A stretch of 64,000 nucleotides of DNA from Ruminococcus flavefaciens (GCF_900119075.1 NZ_FPIP01000012.1:23893-87892); one strand, 5' to 3'; shown: positions 1 to 9,079, numbered from the stretch's first letter. The notes: generated by a model not told the origin, from the letters alone. Made by a program: numbers and translations.

Positions 1-950
1 TGAAAATAGCTGTTCTCGACTGGTATACCGTAAATATCAGCGGCGATATCCCCACCACTCAGCTTGAAGAGCTGGGCGACGTGAAGATAATCCCCCTCAC
101 CAAGCCCGAGGAGACTGCCGCTAATATCGGCGACGCAGACATAGTCCTCTGCAACAAGGTGCTCATTACCAAGGAAGTAATGGACGCCTGCCCAAACATA
201 AAATATGTAGGTCTTTTCGCTACAGGATTCAATAACGTGGATATAGACTATGCCGCACAGAAGGGCATAGCTGTCTGCAATGCAGGTCAGTATTCCACAA
301 ACGCCGTAGCTCAGCAGACCTTCGCATACATACTCGACCGCTTCAGCCGTGTAAGAGACTATGATACTGCCGTAAAAAACGGCGAATGGGAGCGCTCTCC
401 TGCGTTCTCTTACTTCCCCGTCCCCACCTCGGAGCTTGCAGGCAAGACTCTCTCCATAGTGGGTTTCGGCTCTATCGGCAGAAAAGTAGCCGAGATAGGC
501 TCGGCATTCGGCATGAACATCGTGGTAAGCACAAGAACTCAGCCAAAGGACTGCCCATACGAGGTCACTGACCTTTTCACAGCCGCAGAAAAAGCCGATG
601 TTCTCACATTCCACTGCCCTCTCACGGACAAGACCGCAGGCATCATCAACAAGGAGCTTTTCTCACATATGAAGTCCTCTGCTATGCTGGTGAATACATC
701 ACGCGGCGGAGTAGTGAACGAGGCAGACCTTGCAGAAGCTCTCAACAGCGGAAAGATAGCCGCCGCATACCTTGACGTGTTGGTAAAGGAGCCGATGTCT
801 CCCGATACGCCGTTAAAGGGCGCAAAAAACTGCGTTATCACTCCTCACACCGCATGGGCTCCGCTGGAGACAAGACAGCGCCTTGTGGATATCGTATGCG
901 ATAACATCAGGGCTTGGCAGAACGGCTCACCGAAAAACAAAGTCAACTGA
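1..950 (+). CDS. D-2-hydroxyacid dehydrogenase (5' base cut by window edge)
   Basis: NAD-dependent D-isomer 2-hydroxyacid dehydrogenase of the glycerate/lactate dehydrogenase type, about 316 residues. The reading frame is open from base 1. Base 1 is the T of a probable ATG whose A lies just outside, because the first codons read KIAVLDW and run in frame into the rest. Visible features are the Rossmann motif VGFGSIG near residue 150, the catalytic Arg in VNTSRGGVV, the Glu in KEPM and the catalytic His in TPHTAWA. The substrate cannot be read from the sequence; glycerate/hydroxypyruvate is a guess from resemblance to that subgroup. The stop lies 15 bases before proB, so the two are probably cotranscribed. 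Confidence 0.9.
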   Translation, partial: KIAVLDWYTVNISGDIPTTQLEELGDVKIIPLTKPEETAANIGDADIVLCNKVLITKEVMDACPNIKYVGLFATGFNNVDIDYAAQKGIAVCNAGQYSTNAVAQQTFAYILDRFSRVRDYDTAVKNGEWERSPAFSYFPVPTSELAGKTLSIVGFGSIGRKVAEIGSAFGMNIVVSTRTQPKDCPYEVTDLFTAAEKADVLTFHCPLTDKTAGIINKELFSHMKSSAMLVNTSRGGVVNEADLAEALNSGKIAAAYLDVLVKEPMSPDTPLKGAKNCVITPHTAWAPLETRQRLVDIVCDNIRAWQNGSPKNKVN

Positions 951-964
951 AAGAAGTCAGAACT

Positions 965-1759
965 ATGAGAAATATATCCGAAAAACAGCGTATCGTCATA
1001 AAGCTGGGCACATCTACCCTCGCCCACAAGACGGGCAAGCTCAATATACGCCGCATGACCAATCTGGTCCGCGTTATTTCCGACCTCCACAACTCGGGAC
1101 GTGAGATAATCATGGTATCCTCTGGAGCTGTAGGTCTGGGCGCAGGAAAGCTGGGACTTCCCGAAAAGCCAAAGGATACCAAGACCAAGCAGGCTGTAGC
1201 CGCTATCGGTCAGTGCGAGCTCATGCACGTTTACGACGATATGTTCGCTAAATACAGCGTTACCGTGGCGCAGATACTGCTCACAAAGGCAATAATCAAC
1301 AATCCAAGCCACTGCGAGAACTTCCGCACTACCGTAGAATCGCTGGTAGGCATGGACGTTATCCCCATAGTCAACGAAAACGATACCATTGCTATAGATG
1401 AGCTGGAGCTTGAAATTGGCGAGAACGACTCACTTTCCGCTCTGGTCGCAGAGCTTTCGGGAGCTGACCTGCTTCTGATACTCTCCGACATCGACGCTCT
1501 CTACGACGGCGATCCCCGTGAAAATCCCGACGCAAAGCCAATACCTCTCGTTGAGAAGATAACTCCCGAGATAGAGGCTATGGCAGGCGGCGCAGGTACA
1601 AGTCTGGGCACAGGCGGTATGTCCACAAAGATAAACGCCGCTAAGATAGCTACAAACGCAGGCATCGACATGATAATAATGAACGGAAGAGACCCCGAAA
1701 AGCTCTACGACCTCTTTGAGGACAAGGAGATAGGTACTCTTTTCAAGTCGCAATACTAA
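965..1759 (+). CDS. proB: glutamate 5-kinase, short form without PUA domain
   Basis: Phosphorylates glutamate to gamma-glutamyl phosphate, the first step of proline synthesis. The product is 264 residues: an amino-acid-kinase domain with KLGTSTL at the N terminus, SSGAVGLGAGKLG, NENDT, LSDIDALYDGDP and GTGGMSTK. The usual enzyme is about 370 residues and ends in a PUA domain, which is absent here because the frame stops straight after the kinase domain. I chose ATG 965 rather than an upstream in-frame ATG at 914, which would overlap the preceding gene by 37 bases. An AAAGAAG stretch lies upstream of 965. It is separated from proA by a dCMP deaminase gene, all on the same strand. Confidence 0.93.
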   Translation: MRNISEKQRIVIKLGTSTLAHKTGKLNIRRMTNLVRVISDLHNSGREIIMVSSGAVGLGAGKLGLPEKPKDTKTKQAVAAIGQCELMHVYDDMFAKYSVTVAQILLTKAIINNPSHCENFRTTVESLVGMDVIPIVNENDTIAIDELELEIGENDSLSALVAELSGADLLLILSDIDALYDGDPRENPDAKPIPLVEKITPEIEAMAGGAGTSLGTGGMSTKINAAKIATNAGIDMIIMNGRDPEKLYDLFEDKEIGTLFKSQY

Positions 1760-1775
1760 GCAACAGAGGTTTACC

Positions 1776-2264
1776 ATGGTAATATCAAAGGGCTCAGAGC
1801 GCGTTTCAAAAATCGACACTTATCTTAACTGCGCCGAGGTATTCGCCTACAGGAGCACTTGTTTAAAGCGAAAATACGGCGCTGTTATAGTAAAAAACGA
1901 CGCTGTTATAGCCACTGGCTACAATGGCTCGCCGAGAGGTATGGAGAACTGCTGTGATACGGGCGAATGTCCGAGGATACCCCTTGATATGCATCAGGGC
2001 GACGGCTATGCCATGTGCAAGGCTGTCCATGCAGAGGCAAACGCCCTGCTGAACTGCTCACGTGAGCAGACCGTTGGTGCAGACCTTTACCTTACAGGCG
2101 TAAATCCTGAGGACGGCTCTGTACACAAAGCAAAGCCCTGTCCACTGTGCGCAAGACACATCATACAGGCAGGGATAAGGAACGTTTACCTCAGACAGAG
2201 CGGCAAAGCAGGCGATTATACGGTAATTCCCGCAGCCGAACTGGAATGGTTCAAGACTGAATGA
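1776..2264 (+). CDS. dCMP deaminase (ComEB-like)
   Basis: Zinc-dependent deoxycytidylate deaminase of 162 residues, supplying dUMP for thymidylate synthesis. The cytidine/dCMP deaminase signature is complete: HAEANA (zinc-binding His and catalytic Glu) near residue 90 and PCPLC with the two zinc cysteines near residue 125. A cysteine-rich segment, CCDTGECPR, before the active site is typical of the dCMP group and may bind a second metal. It lies between proB and proA, 16 bases after proB and 30 before proA, so it is likely carried on the proline transcript although its pathway is unrelated. Confidence 0.88.
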   Translation: MVISKGSERVSKIDTYLNCAEVFAYRSTCLKRKYGAVIVKNDAVIATGYNGSPRGMENCCDTGECPRIPLDMHQGDGYAMCKAVHAEANALLNCSREQTVGADLYLTGVNPEDGSVHKAKPCPLCARHIIQAGIRNVYLRQSGKAGDYTVIPAAELEWFKTE

Positions 2265-2294
2265 TACAAAAATCTACATACAAGAGGTGTAAAT

Positions 2295-3542
2295 ATGAGT
2301 TATACAGAGGAACTGGGCAAAAGAGCCAAGGCTGCCGAGGCAGCTGCGGCAAGCGCTTCAACTTCACTTAAAAATAACGCTCTCGCAGCTATATCAAAGG
2401 CTCTCCTTGCAAACAAGGAGCTCATCATAGCCGAGAACGCCAAGGATATCGCCAACGCAAAGGCTAACGGCATGACTGAAGCCAAGCAGGACAGACTCAA
2501 GCTTGACGAAAAGCGTATCGAGGGCATTGCCAAGGGCGTTGACGAGCTTATCGCTCTTGCTGATCCTATCGGCGAGATAATAGGCGGCGGAAACCGTCCC
2601 AACGGCTTGCAGATTATCAAGACAAGAGTACCACTCGGAGTTATAGGTATCATCTTCGAGTCACGCCCAAATGTTACAGTTGACGCAGCTGCTCTCTGCT
2701 TAAAGGCAGGCAATGTGGTCATATTAAAGGGCGGCAAGGAGGCTATAAACTCCAATATCTGCCTCGGAAACATCATGCGCAAGGCTATCGAGGAGGCTGG
2801 GCTCCCTGCTGATATGATACAGGTCATCGAAAAGACAGACCGCGAGACTACCACAGAGCTCATGCGTCTCAACGGCTACGTTGACGTTATTATCCCAAGA
2901 GGAAGCGCTAACCTCATACAGGCTGTAGTCAAGAACGCTACCGTACCTGTTATCGAGACAGGCGCAGGCAACTGTCACGTTTACGTTGACGCCTCCGCAG
3001 ACCTCGATATGGCTGTGGAGATAACCGACAACGCCAAGACTCAGCGTCCGTCCGTATGCAACGCTATCGAGAGCCTTCTCGTTCACAAGGATATCGCGGA
3101 CAAGTTCCTGCCAATGATAGCAGAGCGCTTCAAGAAGCACGATGTGAAGATCTACGGCTGTGACAGAACTATCGCTATCCTCGGCGATTCCGTTGAAAAG
3201 GCTACAGAGACCGAGTACGCTACAGAGTTCAACGATTTCATCATAGCAATAAAGGTCGTTGACGATATCGACGAGGCTATAGCTCATATAAGAAAATACA
3301 GCACCCGTCATTCCGAGTGCATAGTTACAAGCTCACTGGAAAGCGCTCAGAAATTCCAGAAGCAGGTAGACGCTGCGGCAGTTTACGTCAACGCTTCTAC
3401 ACGCTTTACCGACGGCGGTGAATTCGGCTTCGGAGCAGAAATAGGCATTTCTACACAGAAGCTCCACGCAAGAGGTCCTATGGGGCTTACAGAACTTACT
3501 ACAGTAAAATATCTGATAAACGGTAACGGTCAGATAAGATAA
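2295..3542 (+). CDS. proA: gamma-glutamyl phosphate reductase
   Basis: NADPH-dependent reduction of gamma-glutamyl phosphate to glutamate semialdehyde, the second step of proline synthesis; 415 residues, the normal family length. The aldehyde-dehydrogenase fold is recognisable from FESRPNVTVDAAALC, the ETGAGNCHVYVD block and the catalytic cysteine in RPSVCNA. The C-terminal segment GFGAEIGISTQKLHARGPMGL is the family hallmark. The start ATG follows an AAGAGGTG ribosome binding site. No proC is seen in the window. Confidence 0.97.
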   Translation: MSYTEELGKRAKAAEAAAASASTSLKNNALAAISKALLANKELIIAENAKDIANAKANGMTEAKQDRLKLDEKRIEGIAKGVDELIALADPIGEIIGGGNRPNGLQIIKTRVPLGVIGIIFESRPNVTVDAAALCLKAGNVVILKGGKEAINSNICLGNIMRKAIEEAGLPADMIQVIEKTDRETTTELMRLNGYVDVIIPRGSANLIQAVVKNATVPVIETGAGNCHVYVDASADLDMAVEITDNAKTQRPSVCNAIESLLVHKDIADKFLPMIAERFKKHDVKIYGCDRTIAILGDSVEKATETEYATEFNDFIIAIKVVDDIDEAIAHIRKYSTRHSECIVTSSLESAQKFQKQVDAAAVYVNASTRFTDGGEFGFGAEIGISTQKLHARGPMGLTELTTVKYLINGNGQIR

Positions 3543-3575
3543 ATACAGCATTTTATTTGATTTTTGGAGGTCGAA

Positions 3576-5891
3576 ATGGCTATTAGAAAAGATCTTGACG
3601 ATATGCTCAACAGCCTTATGGACGGCGGCGGAAGCAGCGGAAGCACTCCTGCAAGAAGCCATAATACTCCGAGAGCTGCAAGAAAAAGCAAATTCGACGA
3701 TATGTCCGTCGATGACCTGCTCCACGCTCTCGAGGAGGAAAAGCACCATATAGATGAACAGCCTGTTGTCCACGATGACACGCCCCCTGCTGTATGGGAA
3801 TTTGCTCCGCCGTCACAGGATATACCTGTCCCCGAGCCTGTTTCCGAAGCAGAGCCCGAGGAGGTCCCCAACATCATCGACGAGGTGATGCATACCGAGG
3901 CTTCTGCCGAGGTAACAAGGGTGTTCGACACAGTTCCCATGACTGAGGAGCTGCCAAAGCCCGTCAAGAAAAAGAAGATAGTTATAACAGGCGAACTGCC
4001 CGACTACGAAGCGCTCCGCCGCGAGGAACAGGAACGCGAAAGACAGGCAAGGATAGCTGCCGAAAACGCTGCCGAGGAGCAGAGAGCAGCTGAAAGAGCC
4101 CGCAGAGCTGCCGAGGCTGCCGCAGAGAGACAGCGCCTTGCAGAAGAAGCTGAGCAGCGCCGTCTGGCACGCGAGGCTGAAGAAGCCGAGCGCCAGCGCA
4201 GACTTGCAGAGGCTGCCGAGCAGGCACGACTTGAGGAAGAAGCCGAAAGACAGCGCCGTATCGCTCAGATAGAGGCTGAAAAGCAGCGCAAGGCTGAGGA
4301 AATGGCAAGACAGGCTCGTCTCGCTGAGGAAGAAGAGCAGCGCAGACTTGCCGAAGAAGCTGAAAGACAGCGTCAGGCTGAGGAAATGCGCCGCCTTGCA
4401 GAAGAAGCAGAAAAAAGCGCTCCCGTTTCTCTTGCAGAGGAGATAATCGTTAATTCCTCCGCTGCCGAGAATGAAGTGGATTCCGCAATAGAAGCTCTCG
4501 GCGAAGCAGCAGAAGCCCCTGCCGAGCCAGCGGAAGAAACTGCTCCCGAAGCTGAAAAGACCAGCAAGATAGGCGGTTTCTTCAAGAAGCTCAAAAGCAA
4601 GGGCAAGGACGAGGAAAAGCCCGAGACCGCAGCTGAAACAGCTCCCGAGGAGGGACTCTTTGAGGACAATGACAGCGAAGTTTCCGCTACAGACCTCATT
4701 GACGCCGCTATCGCCGCTATAAATCATCCCGAGGACGCTGCTCCCGATAATTACAGCGATCCCGTAGGCAGTATGCTGGACAATATCCGCGAGGACGCTG
4801 CCGAAGCTATTGCCGATATAAATACTCAAAGGTCCGCTGAGCCACTGGTTCTCACAGACGAGGACATCATCAACGGTCTTACGCCCGACCTCAAGGAGCG
4901 CTTTGACGCTCTTTCTCCAGACAAGCAGAGACAGGTCATTGATATGAGACGCTCTCAGATGGGCGCTGTAGCTCCCGAAGCCGCAGAAGAAGCTGCTCCC
5001 GAGGAATCGGCTCCTGCTGTTGACGAATACGAGGAGGCTATCAACGAAGCTACCAGCACCGATGGCTTGTTCGAGATAGAGGAGACTGCCGAGGAAACAG
5101 CCGCAGAACCCGAAAAGGCTGAAGCTCCTGCTGAAAAGGCAAAAAAAGAACCCTCCACATTCAAGAAGATACTTGACGAGGATCCTGCCGAGCTCATCGC
5201 TCAGAGAAGCGAGCACGTTGAGCGCTCCGAAGCAGAGACATTCGCAGACACTCCCAAGAAAAAGCGCCTGTATACCGTACTTGGCGTGGTACTCACAGCC
5301 TTTGCAATAATCGGTATCATAGCTACTATCGCAAAGGGTATCGGCTTCGCAAAAAGCTTCACATCAGGCGAGGTAAAGAAGGACAGCTTCACACAGATGA
5401 TATACCCTGCCGCTATCATGGATATAGAGCCATTCAGCGATCCGTCACAGCTCACCTCCGAGCAGGTCATAACCGCTACAATATGGTCTATAATCATGGA
5501 CGACAGCAAGGTCTCAAAGTACGACCTCACCCTTGATACCGTAAGTATCCCCGATGTTGACGTTGAAAAGTACGCAGTAGAGCTCTTCGGCGAGAATCTT
5601 CCCGCATTTGAGCACGCTACCGTTGGTCCTGTGGAGTCCAGATTCTACTACTCCGACGGCGCATACAACGTTAAGGTCAAGACTATCACACATACCTACG
5701 CTCCCGAGATAAAGTCCATAACCAAGAACGGAAACGAGTATACTCTCAATGTTGACTATATCGCAGAGCTCCCGCAGTGGATGGAAAAGACCGTTGCAAA
5801 GCAGGCTGAGTACAAGCTTATCGAAAAAGAGGACGGTACGTTCCAGTACAGCTCAATGAAGATACTCTCAGTAAACAGCGGTAATCTGTAA
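3576..5891 (+). CDS. large coiled-coil single-pass membrane protein, function unknown
   Basis: A protein of 771 residues that I do not recognise. Start ATG 3576 sits 5 bases after a GGAGG. Residues 1-140 are acidic and proline-containing. Residues about 150-290 form a long run of Arg/Glu/Ala/Gln heptad-like sequence (repeats such as AEEAERQR), predicted coiled coil. Residues 290-560 are Ala/Glu/Pro rich and low complexity, with one basic patch (GGFFKKLKSKGK). A single hydrophobic segment at about 566-588 follows KKKR, so the long N-terminal part should be cytoplasmic. The last 180 residues are globular and probably outside. No signal peptide. It ends the proline cluster, 33 bases after proA and just before a terminator, and precedes the pseudokinase gene. 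A scaffold role is only a guess. Confidence 0.8.
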   Translation: MAIRKDLDDMLNSLMDGGGSSGSTPARSHNTPRAARKSKFDDMSVDDLLHALEEEKHHIDEQPVVHDDTPPAVWEFAPPSQDIPVPEPVSEAEPEEVPNIIDEVMHTEASAEVTRVFDTVPMTEELPKPVKKKKIVITGELPDYEALRREEQERERQARIAAENAAEEQRAAERARRAAEAAAERQRLAEEAEQRRLAREAEEAERQRRLAEAAEQARLEEEAERQRRIAQIEAEKQRKAEEMARQARLAEEEEQRRLAEEAERQRQAEEMRRLAEEAEKSAPVSLAEEIIVNSSAAENEVDSAIEALGEAAEAPAEPAEETAPEAEKTSKIGGFFKKLKSKGKDEEKPETAAETAPEEGLFEDNDSEVSATDLIDAAIAAINHPEDAAPDNYSDPVGSMLDNIREDAAEAIADINTQRSAEPLVLTDEDIINGLTPDLKERFDALSPDKQRQVIDMRRSQMGAVAPEAAEEAAPEESAPAVDEYEEAINEATSTDGLFEIEETAEETAAEPEKAEAPAEKAKKEPSTFKKILDEDPAELIAQRSEHVERSEAETFADTPKKKRLYTVLGVVLTAFAIIGIIATIAKGIGFAKSFTSGEVKKDSFTQMIYPAAIMDIEPFSDPSQLTSEQVITATIWSIIMDDSKVSKYDLTLDTVSIPDVDVEKYAVELFGENLPAFEHATVGPVESRFYYSDGAYNVKVKTITHTYAPEIKSITKNGNEYTLNVDYIAELPQWMEKTVAKQAEYKLIEKEDGTFQYSSMKILSVNSGNL

Positions 5892-5892
5892 G

Positions 5893-5935
5893 AAAAAGAG
5901 TCATAAAGAAGTAAATCTTCTTTATGACTCTTTTT
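5893..5935 (+). terminator. strong bidirectional terminator
   Basis: Perfect 19-bp stem with a 5-base loop; the stem begins with A5 and ends with T5, so it can work on either strand. It ends the hydroxyacid dehydrogenase-proB-proA-coiled-coil cluster. Confidence 0.93.
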
Positions 5936-5984
5936 AATAAGTAGTAATTAGAAATCAGAGAGTAGTAGTCGCTTCCTTGCTGCT

Positions 5985-6012
5985 CACTAATCACTAATCA
6001 CTAATCACTAAA
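5985..6012. repeat. four tandem copies of CACTAAT
   Basis: Four head-to-tail 7-bp units (the last is CACTAAA). The same word on either strand (AGTGATTAG and its variants) recurs beside hairpin elements near 21950, 23985, 25890-25975 and 26145. The rest of the 5936-6098 gap is AT rich with no gene. Confidence 0.8.
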
Positions 6013-6098
6013 TTATTACAAATGAGAAAAATCTCCCGTGAAATTATTACAAAAAAAATACAAATTCACAGTATCGCGAATTATTCGCCTCCAAACAG

Positions 6099-6127
6099 TT
6101 GACAATTTCCGTTTTTCTTGCTAAAAT
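6099..6127 (+). promoter_or_regulatory. sigma-A-type promoter for the pseudokinase gene
   Basis: TTGACA at 6099-6104, 17-base spacer, TAAAAT at 6122-6127, lying about 50 bases before the start codon. Confidence 0.75.
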
Positions 6128-6178
6128 AGATATGATGCCTATTTTGTGCATTGACTACTTTTAGGAGGAGGAACTGCT

Positions 6179-8176
6179 TTGGGAGATAGTAAATTTTGCA
6201 ACAGATGCATGGAAAAGTATGACGAGTCTATGCACGTTTGTCCGTCCTGCGGATACGTGGAAACAGATGAACATAACCCCATGTATGTCCCACCAGGTAC
6301 GATACTCCATAGCAAATACCTCTGCGGTGTTCTTCTGGAATACAACGGCGAGGGTGCGACCTATATCGGCGCTGATACAACAACAGGCAAAAAGGTGCTC
6401 ATAAGAGAGTATATGCCTATTAACCTCTGCACCCGTGTCAAGAATAAGGCGATAATCAGCGTTAATTACAATAACCTTGCCAAGTACAAGGCTTTCATGG
6501 CTGAGTATACCGAGCTCAACAAGTCTCTTGCGAGACTCCGCAACAACTCGAATATTCCGCCTGTGCTGGATATGTTCGCCGAGAACAACACCACATATAC
6601 CATTTTTGAATACATCGAGGGCGTTAAGATACTGGACTACCTCAAGGAAAATGCAGGCGAGCTCAGCTGGGAGCAGGTCTCCAAGATATTCCCTCCCCTG
6701 TTCACCACCATCGGCATTCTCCATAACGCAGGCATAATCCACCGCGCTATCAGCCCCGATACAGTCTACATCACCGATAAGGGCGAGCTCAAGCTCTTCG
6801 GCTTCTGCGTTTCTGCTGTCAGAACTGCAAATGCAGGTCTTGAATATGAGCTCTTCAAGGGCTATGCTGCTCCCGAACAGTATTCCGCAAGCAGCAGCAG
6901 CCGTCAGGGTTCATGGACTGACGTTTACGGAGTCTGCGCACTCCTCTACAGAGCTCTCACAGGCTGTATGCCTGTTGACTCTATGAGCCGTCAGAACCAC
7001 GACGACCTCCACGAGCCTCATATGCTGGATTCACGCATTCCGCGCCATGTGTCAAGAGTTATCATGGAGGGCATGAATCTCAACGGCAGAGACCGTATAC
7101 AGACTATCACCGAGCTGGTAACAAAGCTCTTTGAGCAGCCTGCCGAGGACGATGAGGAGTTTCTCGACAATACAAGTACTGTTCTTCTGGGCAGCGGTAT
7201 AGGCAATACAGCCGCTTCCGCACTGCACGAAGCTCCCCAGCAGCCTGTATATCAGCACGAAAATCCCCAGAACGTCATTCACGAGCGCAGCGCTCCCGTA
7301 TACAAGAAGCCACGCCGCGATGACAGCTACAGCTACGAAAAGATAAATACCGTGGACAGGATAAAGGTACCGATAATCGTTGCTCTCCTGTTCCTCGCCA
7401 TTATGATGATACTGGGCGTTATCTTCTATAAGCTCATTGTTCCGCCCGAGCAGGAATCCACCATGTCCAGCAGCAGACGTTCATCGTCAGTTTCGGATAA
7501 GGTCGTGGACGACAACAAGGAGTCCACAAAGGAAAAGAACATCGTAATGCCGAATCTGATCAAGCAGTTCTATTCGCTTACCAAGGACAAATACAAGGAA
7601 GACTTCGTTCTCGACGCTGATTATGAGTATAACAACGATTACGACAACGATGTTATCTTCGAGCAGAGCGTTGAAGCCGGCGAAAAGATAGCACAGGGCG
7701 ACGTTATCAAGATAAAGGTCAGCAAGGGCAAGGAAACCGCTACTATCCCCGATTATCAGGGACTTACCATGGAGCAGTACAAGAACGCTCTTGACAAGGC
7801 AGGTATCCATGACCATAACTATCAGTTCGTAGAGTCAAAGGACTCCTACGGCAAGGCAAATTCCATCGTCGGCTTACAGGTTGACGGCAAGACCGTTACA
7901 CCTAACTCGACTTTCAACAACAAGAGCGGCAAGAAGCTCACAGTCTACTACGTTTCTGCAAATACAGTCACTGCTGCACCGACAACAGCTGCACCTGCTA
8001 CTACAGAAGCACTTACAACGACTGTAGCAGTAACAACTCAGGCGTCTCAGCCTACAACACAGGCACCTACAGCACCGCCTGAGCCAGTAACAAATCCGCC
8101 CGAACCCGTAACTAACCCGCCCGAGCCGCCTGTTGAGCAGCCTGCTGAACAGCCAGCCGAAGGCAACGGTGAATAA
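6179..8176 (+). CDS. zinc-ribbon pseudokinase with membrane anchor and PASTA repeats
   Basis: About 665 residues. Start is TTG 6179, 7 bases after AGGAGGAGG. Order of parts: zinc ribbon (C7, C10, C21, C24); Ser/Thr-kinase fold about 41-320; linker; membrane segment about 397-421; two PASTA-like units about 453-595; Pro/Thr-rich tail. The kinase fold keeps APEQY and the C-lobe but has lost the chemistry. The VAIK lysine is Arg76 (VLIREY), the HRD aspartate is Ala190 (HRAISPDT), the loop Asn is Thr195, and DFG reads GFC (208-210). Family knowledge: PASTA kinases sense muropeptides or lipid II and control cell-wall growth. Inference: this is a non-catalytic sensor or scaffold. It forms a single-gene unit with its own promoter and terminator. 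Confidence 0.88.
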   Translation: MGDSKFCNRCMEKYDESMHVCPSCGYVETDEHNPMYVPPGTILHSKYLCGVLLEYNGEGATYIGADTTTGKKVLIREYMPINLCTRVKNKAIISVNYNNLAKYKAFMAEYTELNKSLARLRNNSNIPPVLDMFAENNTTYTIFEYIEGVKILDYLKENAGELSWEQVSKIFPPLFTTIGILHNAGIIHRAISPDTVYITDKGELKLFGFCVSAVRTANAGLEYELFKGYAAPEQYSASSSSRQGSWTDVYGVCALLYRALTGCMPVDSMSRQNHDDLHEPHMLDSRIPRHVSRVIMEGMNLNGRDRIQTITELVTKLFEQPAEDDEEFLDNTSTVLLGSGIGNTAASALHEAPQQPVYQHENPQNVIHERSAPVYKKPRRDDSYSYEKINTVDRIKVPIIVALLFLAIMMILGVIFYKLIVPPEQESTMSSSRRSSSVSDKVVDDNKESTKEKNIVMPNLIKQFYSLTKDKYKEDFVLDADYEYNNDYDNDVIFEQSVEAGEKIAQGDVIKIKVSKGKETATIPDYQGLTMEQYKNALDKAGIHDHNYQFVESKDSYGKANSIVGLQVDGKTVTPNSTFNNKSGKKLTVYYVSANTVTAAPTTAAPATTEALTTTVAVTTQASQPTTQAPTAPPEPVTNPPEPVTNPPEPPVEQPAEQPAEGNGE

Positions 8177-8185
8177 TAACGAAAC

Positions 8186-8215
8186 AAAGCCCGAAAGCAT
8201 ATGCTTTCGGGCTTT
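8186..8215 (+). terminator. terminator of the pseudokinase gene
   Basis: Near-perfect inverted repeat centred at 8200/8201 (AAGCCCGAAAGCAT and its complement) followed by T5. Confidence 0.92.
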
Positions 8216-8219
8216 TTAA

Positions 8220-8334
8220 TGTAGGGGACGCCGCCCTCGGCGTCCCGCGCCTTCGGGGCGATGTAGGCATCGCCCCCTACACATCGGCTATTATAATATC
8301 ATCTAAATCCACTGACGGCCAATGGTCGTCCCTA
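8220..8334. repeat. interspersed hairpin modules (pair plus a partial third)
   Basis: Module 8220-8247 has the TGTAGGGG end and a GACGCC/GGCGTC stem; module 8254-8281 is inverted with a GGGGCGATG/CATCGCCCC stem and a CCCCTACA end. A weaker inverted unit ends at CCCTACA near 8334. This fills the gap between the convergent pseudokinase and permease genes. Confidence 0.85.
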
Positions 8335-8344
8335 CAAATCATAC

Positions 8345-9079
8345 TTATTTAAGGTCAGACTTATTGAAGAGAAGGATTCCGCCAATAGTCGTAACGACGA
8401 TAATCAATGCGTCTGCAATGAGTATCACAGGAAGTCCATCAGGGAACTTCATATAATTGTATTCAACAAGGCTTACCTGGAAGCTTGGGAGACAGTTGCC
8501 GATAAAGTCCTGCACCTTTTCACTCCTGATAAGGAGCATTATCGGCGACATCATCAGTACGACCTCGTGCATGATGAGCGAGATAACAAATCCGCCAACA
8601 TTTTTCATGGTATTGCAGAAGAATACGATGATGGAAGTGAATGTGAGCTGTATCAGGATAGCTATGCCCATATTTGCGAATACTTCCGCGCAGGGGAAGA
8701 ACTCGAACTGAAGCAGGATATAGCCCAGTGCAAGTACTGTGAGCCAGAATGCAAGCTGGTAGATAACTGCCACTGTGACGGAAACGATGAGGTTTGCAAG
8801 ATAGATATTTGTTCTTGAATGACCGATGATTATCTTGTTTCTCACGGTGTTATTGCGGTAATCCTGCACGATGAGCAGACCTGCGGCGATACTGATGAGG
8901 AGTGGGAGTGTACCCGTCATCATAAACAGCATACCGTCAGCACGGGCTGTATGGTCGGAATCGAACACTTTCACGAAGGAAAGTACCAGTACTGCAAATC
9001 CCACGATAACCGAAAGGACAATGTAGAAACGCTTGCCCTTGAAAAGCCTTCTGTAGCCTTCTGCCAGTAACTCACGCAT
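8345..9079 (-). CDS. ABC-2 type transporter permease
   Basis: Membrane subunit of an ABC exporter, 244 residues with about six hydrophobic segments and the short motif VQDYRNNTVRNKI after the second, typical of ABC-2 permeases in bacitracin/lantibiotic-type exporters. I chose ATG 9079 because AGGAGG ends 8 bases before it. A GTG three codons upstream (9088) overlaps that ribosome binding site. The start overlaps the end of the ATPase gene by 8 bases, so translation is probably coupled. The substrate is unknown; antimicrobial peptide export or immunity is plausible from the family only. Confidence 0.87.
   Translation of the reverse strand: MRELLAEGYRRLFKGKRFYIVLSVIVGFAVLVLSFVKVFDSDHTARADGMLFMMTGTLPLLISIAAGLLIVQDYRNNTVRNKIIIGHSRTNIYLANLIVSVTVAVIYQLAFWLTVLALGYILLQFEFFPCAEVFANMGIAILIQLTFTSIIVFFCNTMKNVGGFVISLIMHEVVLMMSPIMLLIRSEKVQDFIGNCLPSFQVSLVEYNYMKFPDGLPVILIADALIIVVTTIGGILLFNKSDLK

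Noticed and set aside
3813..5216. 467-codon open frame opposite the coiled-coil gene
   Set aside because: Mirror of a GAG/GCN-rich coding strand; Ser/Leu/Cys rich with no recognisable domain and no start site. The plus-strand gene has GGAGG and a terminator.
7874..8200. 108-codon Cys/Arg-rich minus-strand frame
   Set aside because: Antisense of the Thr/Pro-rich tail of the pseudokinase protein.
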